Part shown: one piece after another, positions 1 to 5,287 of the stretch
Position numbering within the stretch: the stretch's first letter is position 1
Layout: every line of letters begins with the position of its first letter
The notes under the pieces: model-generated
Told to the model about the DNA's origin: nothing
The model's input: the letters and a program-made list of their open reading frames with translations, nothing else
The model's database searches: none
Translations under genes and position numbers: made by a program
Assembly (NCBI GenBank): GCA_015222755.1
Contig: JADFVX010000091.1
Coordinates: 1 to 6,437, forward strand
Direction: 5' to 3'
Source: Pseudomonadota bacterium
Lineage (GTDB): Bacteria; Desulfobacterota; JADFVX01
Length of the DNA stretch: 6,437 bases

Positions 1-837
1 CTCGTCTATCAGCCTCGTTCGACTACCACCATCAAACTTCTTTATGGCGAGGCCTACCAGGCACCGTCCCCCTACAGGGCCTATTCTAATTATGGTACAT
101 TTCAACCTGATGGTGCGGGTGGTTATGAGAATGTCGGGGGGGTACGCCTGCCAAGTCCGGATCTTGATCCGGAAGAGTTGAAGACCTGGGAACTTGGGAT
201 TATTGAAGATGCAACTGAAGGCCTGAAGCTGGAGGCCAATTTTTTCTATACTGAAGCTAGGAACCTCATCACTGGAGGCAAATGGGAAGGGTCAGCAGTC
301 TTTGGCTCCTTGCTCCCCGATGACACCTCTATCACGGGTATTACAATCGATAAATGGAAGAAGGCTGAGAATTCAGGGGAGGCGACCTGGTGGGGCGGGG
401 AGTTCTCTGTCGATTATAGCCAGTCTATTTCCGGAGTGCGTTTAAATTACTGGGCGAACTATTCCTACCTGAACGGAAGCCTGACAGCAGCAGACGGCAC
501 CAAAACAGAGCATCCATTCATAGCCAAGCATAAGGCGAAGGGGGGAGTGACTGCAATTGTAAACAACTACTATATTTCCCCCTCTGTCAGGTGGGTAGGT
601 CAGTCAAACAACCACCTTATCACAAGTCCAGGCAGTAGCAATCAGAGGGTAAAGAGCCATATTGTAACTGACCTTAATATTGGGGTAACTGATATATGGA
701 GAAACCTATCTGCATCTGTCAATGTCCAGAACCTGTTTGATAAGCGCTACTACAATGCCGGGGGAAACTGGGCAAGGCATCCCTCTGTACCACAGGAGCC
801 AAGGCGGGTTGTCCTGACGCTGAACTACAAGTTTTAA
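1..837 (+). CDS. TonB-dependent outer-membrane receptor, C-terminal part (5' end outside window)
   Basis: The reading frame is open from the first base to the TAA at 835-837, giving 278 residues of the C-terminal half of an outer-membrane beta-barrel that imports a ligand using TonB/ExbBD energy. Family signs are YGEAYQAPSPYRAY near residues 15-28, the SPDLDPEELKTWELG stretch near 52-66 (the usual 'NPxLxPE' barrel motif), FFYTEARNLI near 81-90, NLFDKRYYNAGG at 244-255, and a last strand ending LNYKF with the C-terminal Phe used for barrel assembly. Alternating aromatic and polar residues fit transmembrane beta strands. The TTG at 178 is internal and is not a start, because the homologous sequence continues upstream. 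The signal peptide, TonB box and plug domain are missing from the window. The ligand (siderophore, cobalamin or other) cannot be decided from this part. A methyltransferase gene follows after 6 nt, probably in the same transcript. Confidence 0.93.
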   Translation, partial: LVYQPRSTTTIKLLYGEAYQAPSPYRAYSNYGTFQPDGAGGYENVGGVRLPSPDLDPEELKTWELGIIEDATEGLKLEANFFYTEARNLITGGKWEGSAVFGSLLPDDTSITGITIDKWKKAENSGEATWWGGEFSVDYSQSISGVRLNYWANYSYLNGSLTAADGTKTEHPFIAKHKAKGGVTAIVNNYYISPSVRWVGQSNNHLITSPGSSNQRVKSHIVTDLNIGVTDIWRNLSASVNVQNLFDKRYYNAGGNWARHPSVPQEPRRVVLTLNYKF

Positions 838-843
838 TACCCT

Positions 844-1488
844 ATGTCTGAGCTTGAAAAGTACAGGCCGCTCAGCGTCAAAGAGTTCTACAATAAAATC
901 CACCACCAGTACTACGAACCATCTTCCCACCAGATCAGCTGCCGGGTCAAATCCGTCCATGAAACTATCCTGCAACAGCTTAGAGGCTCCATAGAAGGTA
1001 GAATCCTCGATGTTGGCTGTGCATCTCAGGAACCGCCCATAAATACAGTCGGTTGTGACCTATCTATTGAAGGATTGAGATTGAGCAGGGAACTCTACCC
1101 TGACAGCAGTTCTGTTTGCGCCGACATCAATTATCTCCCTTTTAAAAGGGAATCTTTTTCTGCCATCCTGGCGGGACTTCTTCTTGATCATGTTGAAAAC
1201 CTGGAACTTGCCTTTTTTTCACTAAGAGGTGTCGCCGCGGCACAAGGCAGGCTTATTGTCACCGTCTTCGACAGTGAAAGGCGTCCCCAAAATAAGTACG
1301 GTGGTGACAGGCTGCAATACAGGTCTATAGACGGAGAGAAGTATTCTGTTCCGAGTTACGGCTGGACAAGACAAGAGTTGATAGCCTCTTCCGCTAAAGC
1401 GGGTTGGGTATTTACTTCAGACGCTGTCCATAGTACAGGTGACAATGACTATCTACTGCGGCAACTCGATTTTGAGGCGGAAGAATAA
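844..1488 (+). CDS. Class I SAM-dependent methyltransferase (type 11-like)
   Basis: A 214-residue predicted cytoplasmic protein. Motif I is ILDVGCAS at residues 54-61, the acidic residue after strand 2 is D72 in GCDLS, and D94 in CADINYLPF precedes the motif IV-like region FSAILAGLLLDHVENL (105-120). GRLIVTVFD (135-143) is the post-motif III strand. It therefore most likely transfers a methyl group from S-adenosylmethionine; the acceptor is unknown. Two oddities: the glycine loop reads DVGCASQEPP where DxGCGxG is usual, and only 16 residues separate D56 from D72, shorter than the roughly 20 or more common in this fold, so helix A is contracted. The start at 844 is 6 nt after the receptor stop and has no visible Shine-Dalgarno sequence, suggesting translational coupling to the receptor. 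The end is 6 nt from the convergent phosphatidyltransferase gene, with no terminator hairpin between them. No signal peptide or membrane segment is seen. Confidence 0.85.
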   Translation: MSELEKYRPLSVKEFYNKIHHQYYEPSSHQISCRVKSVHETILQQLRGSIEGRILDVGCASQEPPINTVGCDLSIEGLRLSRELYPDSSSVCADINYLPFKRESFSAILAGLLLDHVENLELAFFSLRGVAAAQGRLIVTVFDSERRPQNKYGGDRLQYRSIDGEKYSVPSYGWTRQELIASSAKAGWVFTSDAVHSTGDNDYLLRQLDFEAEE

Positions 1489-1494
1489 GATCTC

Positions 1495-2430
1495 TCATCC
1501 CTGTTTTTTAAGTGTCGGTAGCTTTATGGTCACTGCCTTTATGGCGAGAATGAATAGAGTGTAAAGATTCCCGGCTGTTATCATTAGTATAAGGAAAAAA
1601 GAGATATCGTCCAGAATCGTAAAGATAGATAGAAGAAGTATCTGGGTTCCGAAGCATAATGGTGATACAGCTGCCAGAAAGGTTTTGTCCCCGTACCACT
1701 GTGTCTCCATCTTTTCTATTTGCGGTCTGTTTTTGTTCTCGTTGTATTTAAGCATGAACTTGTCGATCCCTGTAACAAACCTGTCCTGCCATCCATAGAC
1801 AAACTGATAAATAAACTGCAAGACAAACAGGAGACGGTCGGAAAGTCCCCCTTTATCATCATCGTCAAAGCTCTCGTCCGTTCTGTTGATCCCCCTGCCA
1901 TTTAATAAGGTCTTGTAAGATACTAGGTAGTAGTTATATACGGAACACTGCAGGAAGGCTGACAGCATGGCGGTGTATGAAAGCAGGTAAGCGGCAGCCA
2001 GGTTTCCCTTCTGTCCAAGGTTGATTGCAATGCCGGTAAACAGGCAGATATATACAAGTGCATCTGCCAGAGAATCAAGGAACCTGCCGAGGCGGCTGGT
2101 CATGTTTTTTGCCCGGGCAAGGTATCCGTCTACGGTGTCGAGGAAGTTTTTCAGTTGGATGAAGAAAACCCCGACGATTGATGCAAGATAATCTCCCTGG
2201 GAGAATAAGTAGGCTGAGACTATGCCTGCGATAAGCGAGAGCAGGACAATGCCTTCGGGGCGGACAGATGTGTAGTAGAGTCTACCAACGGCCCATTTTA
2301 GACCGGGAACCCAGAGGTAGTTTATATCGAAAAAACTATCTTCTTTTTTGAACTTTGAGGCTTTTTCGAAGGAGAATTCTTCCATCTCTGGTAAAGACTT
2401 TTTAGCCCTTCTCCACGTAGGCGTAGGCAC
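1495..2430 (-). CDS. CDP-alcohol phosphatidyltransferase family membrane protein
   Basis: An integral membrane enzyme expected to displace CMP from a CDP-alcohol (such as CDP-diacylglycerol) with a second alcohol, making a phospholipid or related lipid. The family signature D-x2-D-G-x2-A-R-x8-G-x3-D-x3-D is complete: D98, D101, G102, A105, R106, G115, D119, D123; the four Asp bind the divalent metals. Hydrophobic segments lie near 60-76, 82-97, 124-138, 144-165, 251-272 and 276-300, so six helices as usual. A polar stretch of about 80 residues (172-250), including an acidic run near 186-192, separates helices 4 and 5 and is larger than in minimal members (about 200 aa in total); the acceptor alcohol is not assignable. 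The start is uncertain: the GTG at 2430 overlaps folE2 by 29 nt, while an ATG at 2385 (residue 16) begins 16 nt after the folE2 stop. Neither has a good Shine-Dalgarno sequence; I slightly favour the ATG biologically but report the longest frame. It is probably co-transcribed with folE2. Confidence 0.88.
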   Translation of the reverse strand: MPTPTWRRAKKSLPEMEEFSFEKASKFKKEDSFFDINYLWVPGLKWAVGRLYYTSVRPEGIVLLSLIAGIVSAYLFSQGDYLASIVGVFFIQLKNFLDTVDGYLARAKNMTSRLGRFLDSLADALVYICLFTGIAINLGQKGNLAAAYLLSYTAMLSAFLQCSVYNYYLVSYKTLLNGRGINRTDESFDDDDKGGLSDRLLFVLQFIYQFVYGWQDRFVTGIDKFMLKYNENKNRPQIEKMETQWYGDKTFLAAVSPLCFGTQILLLSIFTILDDISFFLILMITAGNLYTLFILAIKAVTIKLPTLKKQG

Positions 2431-3169
2431 TGTGGTTGTGGATGGATTCGAAGTTTTCCGCCTCTATGCTGAACCATGAGACACTTTCAAGCTTGTCCAT
2501 CCTGAGGTAGACCTCTCTCACAAGGTCTTCTACAAAGCGGGGGTTATCGTATGCCTTTTCTGTGACGTATTTTTCATCGGGCCGCTTAAGCAGGGAATAT
2601 ATCTCACAGCTGGCGCTTTCTTCCACCAGGGCAATGATGTCCTCTATCCATGTGAACTTACTGAAGCGAAAACTGACGTTTACGATGCTGCGCTGGTTAT
2701 GAGCGCCGCGCTCGCTTATCTCCTTGGAGCAGGGGCATAGGCTGGTGACGGGGACGGCAACGGATACGATAAAGTCCTGCTCCGTGCTGTTGCTGCTTCC
2801 TGAAAACCTACAGGTATAGTCGATGAGGCCCTTTGCTCCCGACACGGGTGCGGACTTTTCCATGAAGAAAGGGAATTCAAGCTCGAAGTGGGCCGATTCA
2901 GCTTTGAGATGCGTCCGCATCTCTGCAAGGATCTTCCCGAAATTTTTTACAGATATTTTGCCATGGTACTGGTTCAACACCTCTACAAAACGGCTCATGT
3001 GGGTGCCTTTGAAGTGGTGTGGCAGATCGACATACATGTTTATGTTGGCAACTGTGTGCTGCTGCTCATTCTTTTTATCGAGAACAAGTATGGGGTATTT
3101 GATATTTTTTACCCCTACCTTCTGTATCTCAATATTTCTTTTGTCCTTGTCGGCCTGTATGTCTCTCAT
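2402..3169 (-). CDS. folE2: GTP cyclohydrolase IB (FolE2/MptA family)
   Basis: Converts GTP to 7,8-dihydroneopterin triphosphate plus formate, the first step to folates and other pterins, and the entry to queuosine-type deazapurines; cytoplasmic. The 255-residue length is normal for the family. Recognisable blocks are an N-terminus of the MRDIQxxxDxRNIEIxKVG type, VDLPHHFKGTHMSRF (47-61), TSLCPCSKEISERGAHNQRS (142-161), CEIYSLLKRPDEKYVTEKAY (188-207) and ENFESIHNHSAYAY (238-251). By family analogy, C145 or C147 (the CPC motif), H157, E204 and the HNH at 244-246 are the metal-binding or catalytic residues. FolE2 accepts metals other than zinc, unlike FolE (IA). The start matches the family N-terminus, so the absence of a Shine-Dalgarno sequence before it (ATTTAAAGCATTTACC then ATG) is real. 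It has its own promoter at 3210-3238, and the phosphatidyltransferase gene follows with overlap or tight spacing. Confidence 0.97.
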   Translation of the reverse strand: MRDIQADKDKRNIEIQKVGVKNIKYPILVLDKKNEQQHTVANINMYVDLPHHFKGTHMSRFVEVLNQYHGKISVKNFGKILAEMRTHLKAESAHFELEFPFFMEKSAPVSGAKGLIDYTCRFSGSSNSTEQDFIVSVAVPVTSLCPCSKEISERGAHNQRSIVNVSFRFSKFTWIEDIIALVEESASCEIYSLLKRPDEKYVTEKAYDNPRFVEDLVREVYLRMDKLESVSWFSIEAENFESIHNHSAYAYVEKG

Positions 3170-3209
3170 GGTAAATGCTTTAAATAATTAATTTTTCGAG
3201 ATTTTCAGG

Positions 3210-3238
3210 AGTATAACCCATGGCAGGTGTTAATTCAA
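3210..3238 (-). promoter_or_regulatory. Predicted sigma70-type promoter for folE2 and the downstream phosphatidyltransferase
   Basis: Read on the minus strand, a -35 TTGAAT (3233-3238; 4/6 to TTGACA) and a -10 TATACT (3210-3215; 5/6 to TATAAT) are separated by exactly 17 nt. Transcription would begin near 3203, about 34 nt before the folE2 ATG. It lies in the 92-nt gap after the FAD oxidoreductase stop, so folE2 may be expressed independently of that gene. The spacer holds a weak inverted repeat (TAACACC / GGGTTA, one-base bulge), which is not enough to call an operator. Prediction only. Confidence 0.55.
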
Positions 3239-3261
3239 TGAAGCAGTTCGATCTTATATGA

Positions 3262-4719
3262 CTACTTATGCCACCCCTTGTTCATCCTTCCAAGAAGAAT
3301 TTTTGATTCACCACCGTTCTTTGTGACAGCCTCCATGGGCATATCAAGTTCCCGTGAAAGGATATCCACCACCCTTGGGCCGCAGAAACCACCCTGGCAA
3401 CGGCCCGAACCGGCACGCCTGCGGAATTTTACCCCATCTGTTGTAGTTGCTCCCTCATTGATTGCATCAATGACCTCTCCTTCGGAAACAGACTCGCAGC
3501 GGCAGACGATATGACCGTAGGCAGGATCTTTTTTGATTGCTGCCGCTATCTCATGCGGGGAAAGCTCGATAATCCGCAGGGCGCCTTTTCTTGCAGGGTA
3601 GAAGGTCTCCCCTTTTTTAAGTGACAGGCCCTCTTCTTTAACTATTTCAAGAAGCCTGTCGGCAATGGCCGGTGCAGCCGTAAGCCCCGGTGACTGAATT
3701 CCGGCAGCGTTTATAAAGCCTTTTATCTTTTTAGAGGCAGCAATGATAAAGTCATCGCTTTTATCTTTCGCCCGGAGGCCTGCATACTGGGTGATCATTC
3801 CCCGGAAGTTGATGTCCGGAAAGAGCCTGGGCGCCTTTTCCATGATCTCTGCCAGCCCTTCCTGAGTGGTAGCGGTGTCCTCCTTTGACTCTGCTACATG
3901 GGCTGTGGGTCCGAAGAGTATGTTGCCGTCTGTTGTAGGTGTCACCAGGATGCCCTTGCTCAGCTTGGAAGGAGCCGGAAAGACTATGCGGGAGGTGGTA
4001 AGTCCCATTGCGATATCACTTACGAAGTATTCACCTTTGACAATGTTGAGATTCACCCCGCCTTCACCAGCCATCTCGGATATAGTATCGGAGTAAACCC
4101 CTGCCGCGTTTATTACAAAATCGGCCTTGTATTCCCCACTTGCTGTCACTACTCCTGTAACTGCCCCCTTGGTCCTGGTGATGCCTGTCACCTCTGTGCC
4201 CAGGTGGTAGTGGACAGCATTTTGCCTCGAATTCTCATAGAGAGCGAAAGTCAGTATGAACGGGTTTATTATACCGGCAGTGGGCGCGTGGAGGACGGCC
4301 CTTACCTTATCAGACAAGCCCGGTTCCAGACGCCTGGCCTCCTCTCCCGTGATAATCTCAATTCCTTCAATATCGCGATCTATACCATTTTTCAGCAGAG
4401 CATCAAGGGTCTGTTCCTGCTCTGTATCAAATGCCGCAACGAAGGAACCTATCCTTTTGAAAGGGACATCCAGCGTGTCGCAGAGCTTAAGGTAGGCCTT
4501 GTTTCCCCTGTGGCTGAGTTCGCCTTTCAGGCTGCCCATAGGCGCAGCATATCCTGCATGGATGATGGCGCTGTTTGCCTTGCTTGTGCCGGAGCAGACA
4601 TCGGCCCCTTTTTCTATTACCAGAATATCGAGGTCATAGCGGGATAGCTCACGGGCCGTTATGGTGCCTACTACCCCTGCGCCAATGATTATTATGTCGT
4701 ATTTTTTTTTGATGACCAT
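3262..4719 (-). CDS. GlpA-like FAD-dependent oxidoreductase with C-terminal BFD-type [2Fe-2S] domain
   Basis: A 485-residue flavoprotein of the D-amino acid oxidase/glycerol-3-phosphate dehydrogenase superfamily. The FAD-binding Rossmann motif is IIGAGVVG (11-18) with E36 ending strand 2 to hold the ribose; SGTSKANSAIIHAGY (43-57) is typical of GlpA and L-2-hydroxyglutarate oxidase relatives, and INAAG at 203-207 and GFINAAGIQSPGLTAAP (334-350) are the later FAD-contact segments. The C-terminal part carries C406-x-C408 and C441-x4-C446, the four cysteines of a bacterioferritin-associated-ferredoxin-like (Fer2_BFD) cluster domain, as in anaerobic GlpA. It probably oxidises glycerol-3-phosphate or a 2-hydroxyacid and passes electrons through the cluster to a quinone or partner protein; the substrate is not certain. 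GlpB and GlpC genes are not adjacent. Codons 4-6 form a run of nine A (4702-4710 as T). No Shine-Dalgarno sequence precedes the ATG, and a -10-like sequence sits 9 nt upstream, suggesting a leaderless mRNA. Confidence 0.88.
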   Translation of the reverse strand: MVIKKKYDIIIIGAGVVGTITARELSRYDLDILVIEKGADVCSGTSKANSAIIHAGYAAPMGSLKGELSHRGNKAYLKLCDTLDVPFKRIGSFVAAFDTEQEQTLDALLKNGIDRDIEGIEIITGEEARRLEPGLSDKVRAVLHAPTAGIINPFILTFALYENSRQNAVHYHLGTEVTGITRTKGAVTGVVTASGEYKADFVINAAGVYSDTISEMAGEGGVNLNIVKGEYFVSDIAMGLTTSRIVFPAPSKLSKGILVTPTTDGNILFGPTAHVAESKEDTATTQEGLAEIMEKAPRLFPDINFRGMITQYAGLRAKDKSDDFIIAASKKIKGFINAAGIQSPGLTAAPAIADRLLEIVKEEGLSLKKGETFYPARKGALRIIELSPHEIAAAIKKDPAYGHIVCRCESVSEGEVIDAINEGATTTDGVKFRRRAGSGRCQGGFCGPRVVDILSRELDMPMEAVTKNGGESKILLGRMNKGWHK

Positions 4720-4728
4720 ATGGAAGGA

Positions 4729-4737
4729 ATTGTATCA
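4729..4737 (-). promoter_or_regulatory. Candidate extended -10 promoter for the FAD oxidoreductase gene
   Basis: On the minus strand the sequence TGATACAAT is an extended -10 (TGn then TACAAT, 5/6 to TATAAT). Its 3' end is 9 nt before the ATG at 4719, so transcription would start about 2-3 nt before the start codon, giving an essentially leaderless mRNA. The hexamer 17 nt upstream (TTCTTT) is a poor -35, as tolerated by extended -10 promoters. The same 9-mer precedes the divergent gene at 5253-5261. Confidence 0.4.
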
Positions 4738-4795
4738 ACTCCCATAAGAATAAAGAAGATTAATGTGAGCACTCTGTAACAGTGTCATTTTAACT

Positions 4796-4882
4796 GTCAT
4801 TGCGAGGAGCGAAAGCGACATGGCAATCTATAAGTGCTTGATTTATATATAACCGAGATTGCCGCGCATTGCTCGCAATGAC
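4796..4882. repeat. Palindromic intergenic repeat element A (MITE/REP-like)
   Basis: The left end GTCATTGCGAG (4796-4806) is the exact reverse complement of CTCGCAATGAC (4872-4882). An inner pair GGCAATCT (4822-4829) and AGATTGCC (4856-4863) is also exact. The left arm has 34 nt and the right 27 nt, with the middle of the right arm shortened; the loop is about 26 nt and AT-rich (4830-4855). The general form (CATTGCGAG, GAGCGAAAGCGA, GGCAATCT) matches a class of dispersed non-coding palindromes that I recall from many environmental bacterial genomes. It carries no coding sequence, and a target-site duplication is not evident. It could form a hairpin in RNA or DNA. Confidence 0.75.
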
Positions 4883-4947
4883 TGCAAATAGAGGATTTGC
4901 GGAGATCTCAAGCTGTTTTACTAATGATCCTAAAAAACTCAATTAGA

Positions 4948-5186
4948 CACGGATTAACACTGATAAGTTATGATTATCACGGAAAAATCTATTGATTTTG
5001 AGTACAATAATAAAAAGACTGTCATTTCGACGAGGTATGAGGATAAATCCTTTTTTCGAATGAAGTGAGAGATCTTTAAGATTTCTCCTTTCACTCGAAA
5101 TGACACATTATCGCAAGTTCCTAATTGGATAATGCTGATTTGATCTAAGTCTTTGAAAAGTCATAATAAATCAGTGTTAATCCGTG
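4948..5186. repeat. Inverted-repeat element C, enclosing element B
   Basis: The 17-mer CACGGATTAACACTGAT at 4948-4964 has its exact reverse complement at 5170-5186. The similarity continues inward after a 3-nt mismatch with TTATGA (4968-4973) against TCATAA (5161-5166), so the arms are 26 nt with 23 matches. The arms resemble the 'cacggattaacac' type of dispersed repeat. The 239-nt interval is AT-rich, has no coding potential that I can support, and contains element B at 5020-5105. The size and terminal repeats are like a MITE or a pair of convergent repeat units. Confidence 0.7.
5020..5105. repeat. Palindromic intergenic repeat element B, nested within element C
   Basis: The ends TGTCATTTCGA (5020-5030) and TCGAAATGACA (5095-5105) are an exact 11-bp inverted repeat. 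Inside, GTGAGAGATCTT (5065-5076) pairs imperfectly with AAGATTTCTCCTTTCAC (5078-5094), making a hairpin centred near 5077; the left part (5031-5058) looks like a degenerate extra copy of an arm. Its ends begin TGTCATT as in element A, but the internal sequence differs, so this is a second family. No clear target-site duplication is seen at its edges. Confidence 0.72.
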
Positions 5187-5233
5187 CCCAAATACTTTTT
5201 TTAATATGTTTTGCCCTGTATCAAACTTTTGTT

Positions 5234-5261
5234 TTTCCATATGAGTACAAGATGATACAAT
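5234..5261 (+). promoter_or_regulatory. Candidate extended -10 promoter for the phospholipase-like gene
   Basis: TGATACAAT at 5253-5261 is an extended -10 (TGn then TACAAT at 5256-5261). TTTCCA (5234-5239) is a 4/6 -35 match at a 16-nt spacing. Transcription would start near 5268, leaving a leader of about 20 nt before the ATG at 5288. The only ribosome-binding hint is GAG at 5279-5281, 6 nt before the ATG. Prediction only. Confidence 0.4.
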
Positions 5262-5287
5262 GAATAGAAAAATAGACCGAGATATTT

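Larger units (their letters stand above)
4720..5287. other. Divergent intergenic region with repeats and promoters, no gene
   Basis: These 568 nt separate the divergently transcribed FAD oxidoreductase and phospholipase genes. The DNA is AT-rich. I find no convincing protein-coding frame, tRNA or rRNA. It contains a palindromic element at 4796-4882, a large inverted-repeat element at 4948-5186 with a second palindromic element (5020-5105) inside it, and candidate promoters at both edges. The stretches 4740-4795, 4883-4945 and 5189-5230 show nothing I can name. Confidence 0.8.

Noticed and set aside
706..975. Minus-strand open frame across the receptor/methyltransferase junction
   Set aside because: It is antisense to two well-supported genes and has no recognisable motif.
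1486..1500. Terminator between the convergent methyltransferase and phosphatidyltransferase genes
   Set aside because: Only 6 nt separate the stop codons and no stable hairpin with a T run is present on either strand.
2823..3191. Plus-strand open frames opposite folE2, some with hydrophobic stretches
   Set aside because: They lie antisense to the strongly conserved folE2, and the hydrophobic residues arise from complementing its charged codons.
3898..4647. A 249-codon plus-strand open frame opposite the FAD oxidoreductase
   Set aside because: It is fully antisense to a gene with clear FAD and cluster motifs, its translation has no family resemblance and is rich in scattered Cys and Tyr, and it is explained by codon usage of the real gene.
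5040..5056. Short hairpin AGGA/TCCT followed by a T run, resembling a terminator
   Set aside because: The stem is only 4-5 bp, it lies inside repeat element B, and it lies between divergent genes, where a terminator has no obvious role.
4796..5186. CRISPR array or tandem repeats in the intergenic region
   Set aside because: The repeats are inverted pairs of different families, not regularly spaced direct repeats, and no cas gene is nearby.
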